Source of the DNA: Chloroflexota bacterium
GTDB taxonomy: Bacteria; Chloroflexota; Dormibacteria; Dormibacterales; Dormibacteraceae
Length of the DNA stretch: 64,000 nt
NCBI GenBank assembly: GCA_005880315.1
Contig: VBHB01000078.1
Span: forward strand, 1-64,000
Direction: 5' to 3'
In this document: positions 1-8,440 of the stretch, in pieces
Position numbering within the stretch: position 1 is the stretch's first letter
Layout: every line of letters starts with the position of its first letter
The notes under the pieces: generated by a model
Told to the model about the DNA's origin: nothing
The model's input: the letters and a program-made list of their open reading frames with translations, nothing else
Databases searched by the model: none
Program-made: the position numbers and the translations under genes

Positions 1-1
1 G

Positions 2-445
2 CACGTGGAGAAGACAACCCCGGAGACGATTGGGATGGATGTCGCCGCAGCGATGGCCTATCTCAAGTCAAAGGACGGCGGTGTGGTTCGTTCGGTCTTC
101 ACGGTCGGTTTCTGCTTTGGCGGCTCGAGCTCGTGGAACCAGTCCGCGCTGAATCCTGGTCTCAACGGCTGCATCGGGTTCTACGGCAGGCCCACCCGAA
201 GCGAGCCGTACATCTCGAAGATGAAGGCGCCTCTGCTCGTGCTCGTTGCCGGTGCCGATGCTGCCACGCCGGTGGAGGTTTCCAAGGACTTCGAGGCCAA
301 GCTGACCGCCGCTGGAGTGCCGCATGAGATGCACATCTACGAAGGCGCCCCGCACAGCTTCTTCGACCGCACGTACGAGCAGTGGAAGGAGGCGTGCGAC
401 GACGCCTGGCGCCGCATGCTCGCCTTCGTCAAGAAGCACAGCTGA
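2..445 (+). CDS. Dienelactone hydrolase family protein, C-terminal part (5' end outside window)
   Basis: This is the C-terminal ~147 residues of an alpha/beta hydrolase of the dienelactone hydrolase family, which is normally about 230-250 residues. The nucleophile elbow GFCFGG carries the family's catalytic Cys. The acid Asp lies in VAGADAATP and the His in GAPHSFF, so the Cys-Asp-His triad is complete. The frame is open to the left edge, so the GTG at position 5 is probably internal and the gene is cut by the window. The substrate cannot be told from the sequence; many members hydrolyse lactones or esters other than dienelactone. Confidence 0.85.
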   Translation, partial: HVEKTTPETIGMDVAAAMAYLKSKDGGVVRSVFTVGFCFGGSSSWNQSALNPGLNGCIGFYGRPTRSEPYISKMKAPLLVLVAGADAATPVEVSKDFEAKLTAAGVPHEMHIYEGAPHSFFDRTYEQWKEACDDAWRRMLAFVKKHS

Positions 446-530
446 CCCCCACTGTTAAGAGGGTATTGGCGGCTGGCGGGCGCGGCCGTATTCTGGCCGC
501 CAGGAACCCCCCGGGTGGGTGGTCTTTACA

Positions 531-587
531 CCCCACGAAATCTGCGATTTCGCGGGGACCCCTAGTTTTGGGGGAGGGCGGCTTAAG
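531..587 (+). repeat. Hairpin element related to the dispersed 150-bp repeat
   Basis: A 12-bp stem (ccccacgaaatc, loop tgc, gatttcgcgggg, one G-U pair) is followed by a second short hairpin (cccctagttttgggg) and then gggcggcttaag. The same order, hairpin then acccc then gggcgcttaag, recurs at 61983-62031. The rest of this 206-nt gap between the hydrolase and the regulator holds GC-rich sequence with no ORF. The element could end the upstream transcript or be a mobile-type repeat. Confidence 0.6.
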
Positions 588-639
588 ACGCACACTGCCA
601 ATTCGGTTCGACATCCGGGCCTAATCCCCGCGGCCGGCC

Positions 640-645
640 TATAGT
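640..645 (+). promoter_or_regulatory. Promoter -10 hexamer for a leaderless transcript
   Basis: TATAGT lies exactly 6 nt before the ATG at 652 and there is no Shine-Dalgarno sequence. With a normal -10 to start-site distance, transcription would begin at the start codon, giving a leaderless mRNA. The same geometry recurs many times in the window. Confidence 0.55.
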
Positions 646-651
646 CAATTC

Positions 652-1935
652 ATGGCCAGGGCAGCCACAAGGGTGGCCGCGAAGTCCAAACCGCCCTCGC
701 AGCTGCCGCCCGCCCTCATGGCCGAGCTCGAGCGGCGCCGGGCCGGGCTCGCGCGCCACATGGCCCGCGCCGTTGTCGCCGTCGTCCATTGGGACGACTC
801 CACCGGCGTCCCCCCGCAGCGGGAAGCGATCGCAAAAGCATGCGAGGCCGGCCTCGACCTCTTCCTTGCGACCGCACGCGAAGCCCGCCCCGCCACGCCG
901 GAGGAGCTGCGCCGGGTGGCCCAGCTCGGCATCTTGCAGGCGCGCAGCAGCCAGTCGGTCGAGCCGATCCTGGCCGCCTATCGAATCGCGGCGCGGGTGG
1001 CCTGGGAGGAGATCCTGCGGGCATGGCGTGGTCATCCCGAGGCGACGCCCGAGGCCATCATGCTCACCGCCAACTACGTGTTCGCGGCGCTGGACCAGGT
1101 CGCGGCCGAGGTCACCAAAACATACCTTCACGCACGCGAGCAACACATGCAGCGGGGCACCCGCGCACGGGCCCGCCTGTTCCACGCCCTGATCAGCGAC
1201 AACTTCGACTCGGAGCTGGAGCTGCAAAAGCAAGCGCTGGCGCTGAACATGCCGATTGCCGCCGGCGGCTACGTCGCCGTGGTGTCGAAGCTCGTGATCG
1301 GTAATCGCGACGGCGCCCGCGGCGGCGAGGCGCTGGCCGAAGTCGCTGGATCCCTGGAGACCCCGCGGGGCGTCATCCATCACGTCACCGATCCGACGAC
1401 GCTGGTCACGCTCTGGCCGGCGGAGTCGGCGAAGGACGGCGAGGGGGCGCGCCAGTTCGTGACTCAGCTGCACAAGGAAGCTGTCGAGCGCTCAGGTGCG
1501 GCTCGCGCCCGAGTGCGCGCCGGCGTCGGCGGATACCACCCCGGCCTGCGGGGGATCTCACGTTCCTATCTGGAGGCCCAGCAGGCGATCGAGGCGGGTC
1601 GCAAGCTGCGTCCGGAGGCGGTGTCGCATGGCCACGACGAGGTCATCCCCCACCTCGTCCTCGCCCAGAATCCTCGCCTAGCCGAACGCTTCGTCGCTCA
1701 CAGCCTCGGGCCGTTGCTCGACCCCAAGACCCGCGGCCGCGAGCAGCTGCTCGAGACGCTCGAGGCCTACCTCGACCATGGATCTGTCAAAGACGCCGCC
1801 GCCGCGCTCAATCTGCACCGCCATACCGTTCTCTACCGCCTTGACAAGCTGCGGGACGTGCTCGGCCCCGAGTTCGACTCTCCTGCCTCACGGCTGCGCC
1901 TCCATCTGGCCCTTGACCTTCGTAGGCTGATCTGA
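652..1935 (+). CDS. PucR/CdaR-type transcriptional regulator, FasR-like
   Basis: A 427-residue regulator with a helical N-terminal half, a central domain like the degenerate cyclase fold of CdaR/PucR proteins, and a C-terminal PucR helix-turn-helix (about residues 365-425) with the hallmark NLHRHTVLYRLDKLR. It sits directly upstream of the fab operon on the same strand. Streptomyces FasR, a regulator of this type beside the fabD-fabH-acpP-fabF cluster, activates fatty acid synthesis. By position and family I infer the same role here. The likely target is the inverted repeat at 1940-1960, just after this gene's stop codon. Its own mRNA looks leaderless. Which metabolite it senses is unknown. 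Confidence 0.75.
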   Translation: MARAATRVAAKSKPPSQLPPALMAELERRRAGLARHMARAVVAVVHWDDSTGVPPQREAIAKACEAGLDLFLATAREARPATPEELRRVAQLGILQARSSQSVEPILAAYRIAARVAWEEILRAWRGHPEATPEAIMLTANYVFAALDQVAAEVTKTYLHAREQHMQRGTRARARLFHALISDNFDSELELQKQALALNMPIAAGGYVAVVSKLVIGNRDGARGGEALAEVAGSLETPRGVIHHVTDPTTLVTLWPAESAKDGEGARQFVTQLHKEAVERSGAARARVRAGVGGYHPGLRGISRSYLEAQQAIEAGRKLRPEAVSHGHDEVIPHLVLAQNPRLAERFVAHSLGPLLDPKTRGREQLLETLEAYLDHGSVKDAAAALNLHRHTVLYRLDKLRDVLGPEFDSPASRLRLHLALDLRRLI

Positions 1936-1939
1936 AGCG

Positions 1940-1960
1940 GTTTGGACACAAGGTCCAAAC
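1940..1960 (+). promoter_or_regulatory. Candidate operator of the fab operon (inverted repeat)
   Basis: GTTTGGAC-acaag-GTCCAAAC is a perfect 8-bp inverted repeat with a 5-nt spacer. It lies between the regulator stop and fabF, centred about 76 bp upstream of the fabF GTG. If fabF is leaderless, that places the site upstream of the -35 region, where an activator would bind. The binding protein is inferred to be the FasR-like product of the preceding gene. Confidence 0.5.
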
Positions 1961-2012
1961 AACGTCCCGCCTTTTCCCACACGATGAGGATGTGACTAGG
2001 CCGCGGCGTCCG

Positions 2013-2018
2013 TATCCT
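2013..2018 (+). promoter_or_regulatory. Promoter -10 hexamer of the fab operon
   Basis: TATCCT lies 7 nt before the fabF GTG at 2026 and no ribosome binding site precedes that codon, so the operon mRNA is probably leaderless. A weak TGTGAC at 1991-1996 could act as the -35 element. Confidence 0.45.
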
Positions 2019-2025
2019 CAATGAC

Positions 2026-3288
2026 GTGAACGTCAAATCCAACGGTCGACGCGTGGCTGTTACGGGCATGGGCTTCATAACGCCCATCGGCAACGACCTG
2101 GAGACCGTGTGGTCGAACATGGTCGAAGGCGTGTCGGGCGTGGGGCAGATCACCCGCTTCGACACCAACGGTTTCGACACCAAGATCGCGGCCGAGGTCA
2201 AGGGCTTCAACCCTGAGGAATACATGGACCGCAAGACCGCCCGTCACATCGGGCGGTACTGCCAGTTCGCGCTGGCCGCCTCCAGGCAGGCGCTGGCCCA
2301 AGCCGGCCTCGACCCGGCTGAGATGGACCCCGATGACGTCGGTGTGATAGTCAGCTCGGGCATCGGCGGCATGGAAGAGATCGAGAAGAGCCACACGGCG
2401 CTCATGGAGCGCGGTCCCAAGAGGATCAGCCCCTTCACCGTCCCGATGATGATCGCCGACATGGCGGCGGGAATCGTCGCCATCCACACCCACGCCGGCG
2501 GGCCGAACTACGCCATCGTCAGCGCCTGCGCTTCCGGCTCACACGGCATCGGCGAAGCCGCCGAGATCATCAAGCGGGGCGACGCCGTCGCCATGCTCGC
2601 GGGCGGCTCGGAAGCGACCATCACCCCACTGACGATGGGCGCCTTCTGCCAGATCAAGGCGACCAGCGAGCGCAACGACGAGCCGGAGAAGGCATGCCGG
2701 CCGTTCGACCTCGGCCGTGATGGATTCGTCATGGGCGAGGGCTCGGTGATGCTCGTGGTCGAAGAGATGGAGCACGCGAAGAAGCGTGGCGCCCGAATCC
2801 TGGCCGAGATCGCAGGTTACGGAGCGAGCGCGGACATGTACCACTTCACCGCGCCGCACCCCGAGGGCAAGGGCGCGATCCGCGCCATGAAGAGCGCCCT
2901 CGAGAAGAGCGGCGTCGACTTGAAGGACGTCGGCTACGTCAACGCGCACGGCACCTCGACCAAGCTTGGCGACGTCGCCGAGACCAAAGCGATCAAGGCA
3001 GTGTTCGGCGACCATGCCCAAAAGCTCGCGGTGAGCTCCACCAAGTCGGTGCACGGTCACCTGTTGGGTGCGGCGGGCGCGATCGAGGCCGCCGCCTGCA
3101 TCCTCGCCATCGATCGGGGCCTGTTGCCTCCAACCATCAATCTCGACGACCCGGACCCGGAGTGCGACCTCGACTACGTGCCCAACAAGGCGCGCAAGGC
3201 CGATGTGAAAGTTGCGCTCTCGAATTCGTTCGGCTTCGGCGGACACAACGCGAGTCTCGTGATCAAGGCCCCTGAGGCCGGTAGGTAG
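2026..3288 (+). CDS. fabF: 3-oxoacyl-[acyl-carrier-protein] synthase II
   Basis: FabF condenses malonyl-ACP with acyl-ACP in fatty acid elongation. The 420-residue length is normal. The Cys-His-His triad is visible: Cys in VSACASGSHG, His in VNAHGTSTK and His in KSVHGHLLGAAG. The C-terminal glycine-rich NSFGFGGHNAS is also present. The GTG at 2026 is used because the ATG at 2021 runs into a stop after two codons. It is the first gene of fabF-acpP-fabH-fabD-fabG-accD-accA, and acpP follows after 7 nt. Confidence 0.95.
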   Translation: MNVKSNGRRVAVTGMGFITPIGNDLETVWSNMVEGVSGVGQITRFDTNGFDTKIAAEVKGFNPEEYMDRKTARHIGRYCQFALAASRQALAQAGLDPAEMDPDDVGVIVSSGIGGMEEIEKSHTALMERGPKRISPFTVPMMIADMAAGIVAIHTHAGGPNYAIVSACASGSHGIGEAAEIIKRGDAVAMLAGGSEATITPLTMGAFCQIKATSERNDEPEKACRPFDLGRDGFVMGEGSVMLVVEEMEHAKKRGARILAEIAGYGASADMYHFTAPHPEGKGAIRAMKSALEKSGVDLKDVGYVNAHGTSTKLGDVAETKAIKAVFGDHAQKLAVSSTKSVHGHLLGAAGAIEAAACILAIDRGLLPPTINLDDPDPECDLDYVPNKARKADVKVALSNSFGFGGHNASLVIKAPEAGR

Positions 3289-3295
3289 GAGAGAT

Positions 3296-3553
3296 ATGGC
3301 AAGTCAGCTCGATTTCAAGGAGCTTCAAGACCTCGCGGCGGAGATTCTCGGCATCGAACCCGGCGACGTCCAGCTGGACAAGAGCTTCCAGCGCGACCTC
3401 GCGGCGGATTCGCTCGACCTCGTCGAGCTCATCGCCGCCATCGAGGACAAGTACGACGTCGAGCTCTCCGAGGAAGAGCTCGAGAAGATGAAGGTCATCG
3501 GCGACCTCTGGAAATTCCTGGAGCAGAAGACCGCCGAGCGGCTGGAGGCGTAG
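3296..3553 (+). CDS. acpP: Acyl carrier protein
   Basis: An 85-residue acidic helical protein that carries acyl chains on 4'-phosphopantetheine. The attachment serine is in ADSLDLVEL. An AGGAGAG ribosome binding site precedes the ATG. The position between fabF and fabH is typical. The N-terminus is a little longer than in E. coli AcpP. Confidence 0.95.
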   Translation: MASQLDFKELQDLAAEILGIEPGDVQLDKSFQRDLAADSLDLVELIAAIEDKYDVELSEEELEKMKVIGDLWKFLEQKTAERLEA

Positions 3554-3557
3554 GGAG

Positions 3558-4595
3558 GTGGCCATCACGAACGCGTACCGCACACGATCCGACGCGGTGC
3601 CCTTGCGGTCGTACAAGGCCAAGGGCCGTCCCAGCGCAATCGCCGGGATGGGTGCCTACGCGCCCGACAAAATCATCGACAACTTCGACCTCGAAAAGAT
3701 GATGGATACGTCGGACAAATGGATCACAGAGCGCACAGGAATCCATCGGCGCCACATCGCCGAACCCGGTACGACAACTTTCGAGCTGGCGACCAAGGCA
3801 GCGCGCGCGGCGCTCGACGCCGCAGACATCAAAGCAGAAGACCTCGACATGATCCTGGTCGGCACCTCGTCTCCGGACGGGCCGTTTCCATCCGTCGCCT
3901 GCCGCGTCCAGAACGAGCTGAACGCCCCCGGCTCGGTGGCATGGGACACGTTGGCAGCGTGCTCGAGCTTCGTCTACGCGCTCTCGATCGCCGATTCGTA
4001 CATCGCTACCGAGCGCGCCGACAACGTGCTCGTGATCGGCGCCGAGGTGCTGTCTCGAATGCTGAATTACCACGATCGTGGTACCGCGGTCATCTTCGGC
4101 GACGGTGCCGGCGCGGCGGTGGTTCGGCCTGCGCCGACGGGCGGCGGTTTCAAGAGCTGGTGCCTGGGCTCGGACGGGCGCGGGTTCGCGCAGGTCACCT
4201 GCGGCAACATCGAGAAAGGCGCGTACGTGGCCAAAGACGCCCAGCCGTACATCGAAATGGTCGGTCCCGACGTCTTCAAGTTCGCGGTCGACATCTTCAT
4301 CCGCCAGGCGAACGAGGTCTGCAACACCGCAGGCGTGGCCCTCGAGGACATCGACCTCTGGGTGCCGCACCAGGCCAACTTCCGCATCATCGACGCCGCC
4401 GCGCGGCGCATCGGCCTTCCACTCGACCGCGTGGCGATCAACATCGACGAGTACGGCAATACCTCCAGCGCCTCGATTCCGCTGGCGCTCGAGGAAGCGA
4501 TCCGCCAGGGTCGGGTCAAGAGCGGGGACCATGTCCTGCTGGCCGGCTTCGGCTCGGGGTTGACCTGGGGGGCGACCCTGATGACGTGGGTCTAA
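3558..4595 (+). CDS. fabH: 3-oxoacyl-[acyl-carrier-protein] synthase III
   Basis: FabH starts fatty acid synthesis by condensing acyl-CoA with malonyl-ACP. The Cys-His-Asn triad is visible: Cys in LAACSSFVYA, His in VPHQANFR and Asn in YGNTSSASIP. The annotated GTG gives about 25 residues before the usual family N-terminus (near GMGAYAP). The GGAGG at 3554-3558 touches this codon, so the exact start is uncertain, but no better start with a ribosome binding site is seen. The final TAA is 2 nt before the fabD GTG. Confidence 0.93.
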   Translation: MAITNAYRTRSDAVPLRSYKAKGRPSAIAGMGAYAPDKIIDNFDLEKMMDTSDKWITERTGIHRRHIAEPGTTTFELATKAARAALDAADIKAEDLDMILVGTSSPDGPFPSVACRVQNELNAPGSVAWDTLAACSSFVYALSIADSYIATERADNVLVIGAEVLSRMLNYHDRGTAVIFGDGAGAAVVRPAPTGGGFKSWCLGSDGRGFAQVTCGNIEKGAYVAKDAQPYIEMVGPDVFKFAVDIFIRQANEVCNTAGVALEDIDLWVPHQANFRIIDAAARRIGLPLDRVAINIDEYGNTSSASIPLALEEAIRQGRVKSGDHVLLAGFGSGLTWGATLMTWV

Positions 4596-4597
4596 GC

Positions 4598-5551
4598 GTG
4601 GGCGTAAAGCTCACCGGCCCCATCGCGTTGCTGTTCCCAGGCCAGGGCGTGCAGAAGCCGGGGATGGGCCGCAACCTCCATGATCGGTACCCGGCCGCGC
4701 GCCGGGTGTTCGAGCGTGCCGAAGAGGTGCTGCAGATGCCCGTTCGTAGGCTGTGCTTCGAAGGCCCGGTTGAAGACTTGAACCGCACCGATGTCATCCA
4801 GCCCTGCGTCATGGTGGTGTGCTGGGCCGCGTACGAGGTGTGGCGCGAGAGCTACGGCTTCGAGAACGTGAGCGTCACCGCCGGCCACAGCCTGGGCGAG
4901 ATCGCCTCGCTGGCGGCCGCGGGGGCGATCCCGTGGGAGACGGCGCTGCTGCTGGTCAAGGAGCGCGGGCGCATCATGGCCCACGCGGCCGGCGAGCAGC
5001 CGGGCGGGATGATCGCGATCGTCGGCCTCGACGAAGCCCAGATCGAATCTATCCGCGAGGAAGCCTCGACACGCGGAAAGCTGTGGGTGGCCAACCGCAA
5101 CGCCGACGTCCAGTTCGTGCTCTCGGGCGAGACCGCGGCCGTCGAAGAGGCGGAGCGCCTCGCGCTGGCCGCCGGAGCCCGCCGCGCTCTCATCCTGACC
5201 ATCCCCCTTCCCGCGCATTCGCCGTTGATGGCCGGTGCGGCGGCGGCCTTCCGCAAGGTCGTCGACCGGCTGCAGTTCACCGCGCCCTCGATTCCGGTGC
5301 TGGCCAACGCTTCGGGTGAGGCGATGAGGACGGTCGCCGCCCTTCAGGAGGAGCTTCGGCTGCAGATGCTGCGTCAGGTCGATTGGGCTCGGACCATGGT
5401 CTCGATGCGGGCGATGAAGGTGAAGACGGTCGTCGAGCTGGGACCCGGGCGCGTGCTGGCGAGCCTGGCTGCCAAGCACATTCCGGGCGTCGACACCTGG
5501 AACGCCGAAGAGCTGTTCATCGAGTTCGCCGACAGCCCCGCCGCCGGATGA
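4598..5551 (+). CDS. fabD: Malonyl-CoA:[acyl-carrier-protein] S-malonyltransferase
   Basis: FabD moves malonyl groups from CoA to ACP. The 317-residue protein begins near LFPGQG and has the nucleophile Ser in GHSLGEIASL, the Arg in VKERGRIM and the catalytic His in PAHSPLM. I chose the GTG 2 nt after the fabH stop. The much longer ORF in the track (from 3719) is a shadow of fabH upstream of this point. The stop overlaps the fabG ATG (ATGA). Confidence 0.93.
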   Translation: MGVKLTGPIALLFPGQGVQKPGMGRNLHDRYPAARRVFERAEEVLQMPVRRLCFEGPVEDLNRTDVIQPCVMVVCWAAYEVWRESYGFENVSVTAGHSLGEIASLAAAGAIPWETALLLVKERGRIMAHAAGEQPGGMIAIVGLDEAQIESIREEASTRGKLWVANRNADVQFVLSGETAAVEEAERLALAAGARRALILTIPLPAHSPLMAGAAAAFRKVVDRLQFTAPSIPVLANASGEAMRTVAALQEELRLQMLRQVDWARTMVSMRAMKVKTVVELGPGRVLASLAAKHIPGVDTWNAEELFIEFADSPAAG

Positions 5552-6279
5552 GCGCAGATCTAGACGGCAAGACCGCCCTGGTCACGGGCGGTGGCAAGGG
5601 CATTGGGCGCGCCATCAGCCAGGCGCTGGCTGGAATGGGTGCGAAGGTGGTGGTCAACTACCGGTCCGACAAATCCGCGGCTGAGGAAACCGCGGGCGCG
5701 CTGCCCGGAGCGACCGCCGTTCAAGCCGACGTTGGCGACCCAGCCGCGGTCGAATCGATGGTGAAGGCGATCGGGCGGGTTGATGTGCTCGTCAACAACG
5801 CCGGCGCGGTGCGCGACAAGCTGCTGATCCAGATGTCGCCGACCGACTGGGAGGAACTGATCCGCACCGACCTGATGTCGGCCTTCGCCACCACCCGCGC
5901 GGCCATCATGTCGGGCATGATGCGGGCGAGATGGGGCCGGATCGTCAACATTTCGTCCATCGTCGGCCTCACGGGCAACGCCGGACAGTCCAACTACGCC
6001 GCCGCCAAGGCCGGGCTGATCGGATTCACCAAGTCGATCGCACGCGAGTACGGTTCTCGCAACATCACTTGCAATGCCGTCGCTCCCGGCTACGTCCGCA
6101 CCGAGCTGACGTCAGGATCGCTCACCGATGACATGGTCGGCGAGCTGGTGAAAATGACGCCCATCAAGCGGGAAGGCACCGCCGAAGAGGTTGCCCACGC
6201 GGTCGCGTTTCTCTGCTCGCAGGGGGCCGGGTTCATCACTGGCCAGGTGATCGCGGTCGACGGGGGGCTATCGCTCTGA
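5548..6279 (+). CDS. fabG: 3-oxoacyl-[acyl-carrier-protein] reductase
   Basis: An NADPH-dependent short-chain dehydrogenase of 243 residues that reduces 3-oxoacyl-ACP. It has TGGGKGIG (nucleotide binding), NNAG, the catalytic Ser in NISSIVG and YAAAKAG (YxxxK). Chain-extension context supports FabG rather than another SDR. It starts inside the fabD stop (ATGA), and its TGA overlaps the accD ATG. Confidence 0.92.
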   Translation: MSADLDGKTALVTGGGKGIGRAISQALAGMGAKVVVNYRSDKSAAEETAGALPGATAVQADVGDPAAVESMVKAIGRVDVLVNNAGAVRDKLLIQMSPTDWEELIRTDLMSAFATTRAAIMSGMMRARWGRIVNISSIVGLTGNAGQSNYAAAKAGLIGFTKSIAREYGSRNITCNAVAPGYVRTELTSGSLTDDMVGELVKMTPIKREGTAEEVAHAVAFLCSQGAGFITGQVIAVDGGLSL

Positions 6280-7106
6280 TGCAGCTCGCCAAGGTTCAGC
6301 ACGAGGTCCGGATGGCGGGCGCCAAGCTGCCCCCGATCGCCCTGCCCACCAATTGCCCAGGTTGTGGCGTCAGCCTTGATCCGGAAACGCTCCGCAAGCA
6401 CGCCTATGTCTGCGAGTGCGGCCATCACTTCCGGCTGGGCGCCGACGCGTGGATCATCCTCCTGGCCGACCGCGGAAGCTGGCATGAGCGGTGGGGGGAT
6501 GTTCGATCCCACGACCTGCTCAACTGGAAGGTGCCCAAGCCGTATCAGGCGACAATCGACCAGCTGGCCGACGAGGGCCTGAATGAAGCGGTGCGCACAG
6601 GCACCTGCACCCTCGGCGGCCGCCCCATCTGGCTGGCCGCATTCGACTTCCGATTCGTCGGCGGCACCCTGTCGATCGTCGCCGGCGAGCGACTGGCGCG
6701 CGGGATGGAGCAGGCCGCGGCCTCAGGGCTGCCTTACCTCCTCGTCTCGGCCTCGGGCGGCGCGCGCATGCAGGAAGGCGTGCTGGCGCTGATGCAGATG
6801 GCCAAAGTCAACGCCGCCGTCGGTCGCTTGCATTCGTCGGGCGTTCCATTCTTCTCGGTCCTCACCGATCCCACGTTCGGAGGCACCGCGGCGTCGCTGG
6901 CATTGCTTGCGGACATCAACATCGCGGAGCCTGGAGCAGCCATCGGCTTCACCGGTCCTCGCGTCATCAAACAGGCCACCTACGCAGACCTGCCCGCCGG
7001 CTTCCAGAGCGCCGAGTTTCAGCTCGCACGAGGGCAGGTCGACATGGTCGTGATCCGCACCGAGCTCCGCCGGCTGCTCGCCCATCTGTTGGAGATGTAT
7101 CCATGA
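6279..7106 (+). CDS. accD: Acetyl-CoA carboxylase carboxyltransferase, beta subunit
   Basis: AccD forms the carboxyltransferase with AccA and makes malonyl-CoA. The 275-residue protein has an N-terminal zinc ribbon and a crotonase-type core with ASGGARMQEG. Its second zinc knuckle reads YVCECGHHF, a CxC in place of the usual CxxC, while the first is a normal CPGC. Its length is slightly short for the family. Its stop overlaps the accA ATG. The biotin carrier accB and carboxylase accC are not in this window. Confidence 0.93.
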   Translation: MQLAKVQHEVRMAGAKLPPIALPTNCPGCGVSLDPETLRKHAYVCECGHHFRLGADAWIILLADRGSWHERWGDVRSHDLLNWKVPKPYQATIDQLADEGLNEAVRTGTCTLGGRPIWLAAFDFRFVGGTLSIVAGERLARGMEQAAASGLPYLLVSASGGARMQEGVLALMQMAKVNAAVGRLHSSGVPFFSVLTDPTFGGTAASLALLADINIAEPGAAIGFTGPRVIKQATYADLPAGFQSAEFQLARGQVDMVVIRTELRRLLAHLLEMYP

Positions 7107-7963
7107 CACGCCACGGCCGCCGGCTCGAAGAGACGACCCTGACGGTGTGGCAGGTCGTCGAGCTCGCCCGCCACGCCAGCCGGCCGTACTCACTCGACTA
7201 CATCCGCCGCCTTGCGCCCGACTTCATCGAGCTGCACGGCGATCGCATCTCGGCCGACGACCCGGCCCTGGTTGCGGGAGTCGGCACATGGCATGGCCGC
7301 ACCACCGTTTTCCTCGGCCACCAGAAGGGTCGAAGCCTGAAGGAGCGGGTGGCGCGGAACTGGGGGATGATGCACCCCGAGGGCTACCGAAAGGCGCTGC
7401 GTCTCGCGCACCACGCCGCGAAGTTCGGATTCCCGATCATCTCCCTGATCGATACCCCGGGCGCTTATCCAGGGGCCGGAGCGGAGGAGCGCGGGATTGC
7501 CGCGGCCATCGCGCGAGCCATCATGGAATGGTTCCGCATCCCCGTGCCGATAGTTGCCGCAGTGATCGGTGAGGGTGGCAGCGGCGGTGCGCTGGGCATG
7601 GGCGTGGCCGACCGCGTGATCATGCTCGAGAACTCGATCTACTCGGTGGCGTCCCCGGAAGCCGCCGCCTCCATCGTCTGGCGTGACAACTCTCGCAAAG
7701 TCGAGGCGGCGGAACAGCTTCAGCTCACGTCGCGCGACCTGCTGGCTATGGGTGTGGTGGAGGAGGTCGTCCCAGAGCCGGAGGGCGGCGCCCACATGGA
7801 CTTCGACGCCGCCGCCCGTGTGCTCGACGAGGCCCTATTTCGTCACGCGCAGCCCCTGCTCGCCCAGCCTGCCGACGTGCTGCTCCAGCACCGCTACGAG
7901 CGCTTTCGGTACATCGATTCGCTCATCCACGCGGAACCCCACTTCGGTCCCAAAATCGATTAA
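7103..7963 (+). CDS. accA: Acetyl-CoA carboxylase carboxyltransferase, alpha subunit
   Basis: AccA is the partner subunit of AccD and transfers the carboxyl group from biotin to acetyl-CoA. The 286-residue protein has the family motifs GHQKGRSLKERV, IDTPGAYPGAGAEERG, GEGGSGGALG and ASPEAAASIVWRD. The ATG overlaps the accD TGA, so the two subunits should be made in step. It lacks part of the N-terminal helix seen in longer AccA proteins. Confidence 0.94.
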   Translation: MTRHGRRLEETTLTVWQVVELARHASRPYSLDYIRRLAPDFIELHGDRISADDPALVAGVGTWHGRTTVFLGHQKGRSLKERVARNWGMMHPEGYRKALRLAHHAAKFGFPIISLIDTPGAYPGAGAEERGIAAAIARAIMEWFRIPVPIVAAVIGEGGSGGALGMGVADRVIMLENSIYSVASPEAAASIVWRDNSRKVEAAEQLQLTSRDLLAMGVVEEVVPEPEGGAHMDFDAAARVLDEALFRHAQPLLAQPADVLLQHRYERFRYIDSLIHAEPHFGPKID

Positions 7964-7972
7964 GTGGTCTGA

Positions 7973-8440
7973 GTGCGGGTAGTCGCACAGCGGGCGGCTT
8001 CGGGTTCGGTGACCTGGGAAGAGTCGGGCGCCCGACAGATTGCAACCATCGGCCCCGGCCTCGTGTTGTTGGTGGGTGCAGGTGCAGATGACGATGAATC
8101 CAATGTGCGCAGGCTCGCGGACAAGTTGATCGACATGCGCGTGTTCGGCGACGACGCGGGCAGGATGAACGTGAGCCTCGAAGACGTCAAGGGCTCGGCG
8201 CTGATCGTGTCGCAGTTCACGCTCTTCGCCGACATGAGCCGCGGGCGCCGCCCCAGCCTGCTCAAAGCGGGCGATCCCCGGCGGGCCGAGGAGCTGTACC
8301 TCGCCTTCGTGGAGCGGTTCAGAGAACGCGGAATAGAGACCCGTACCGGGAGCTTTGGAGCAGTCATGCGCGTGGCGATCGAAAACGACGGTCCCGTCAC
8401 GCTCGTCCTGTCGACCGACGACTGGCCGACCCGTGTCTGA
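7973..8440 (+). CDS. dtd: D-aminoacyl-tRNA deacylase
   Basis: Dtd removes D-amino acids mischarged onto tRNA. The 155-residue length fits the family. The two active-site signatures are visible: SQFTLFAD in the middle and NDGPVTLVL near the C-terminus. It starts at a GTG 9 nt after accA and is probably co-transcribed with the fab genes. The next gene's GTG overlaps its last codons. Confidence 0.9.
   Translation: MRVVAQRAASGSVTWEESGARQIATIGPGLVLLVGAGADDDESNVRRLADKLIDMRVFGDDAGRMNVSLEDVKGSALIVSQFTLFADMSRGRRPSLLKAGDPRRAEELYLAFVERFRERGIETRTGSFGAVMRVAIENDGPVTLVLSTDDWPTRV

Noticed and set aside
583-1473. Long minus-strand ORF (296 aa) opposite the FasR-like gene
   Set aside because: It is antisense to a gene with a clear PucR helix-turn-helix, has no recognisable domain and is Arg/Gly-rich as expected for a GC-rich shadow frame.
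3719-4597. Extension of the fabD ORF upstream through fabH
   Set aside because: Its translation is low-complexity Arg-rich shadow of fabH; the malonyltransferase fold begins after the GTG at 4598.
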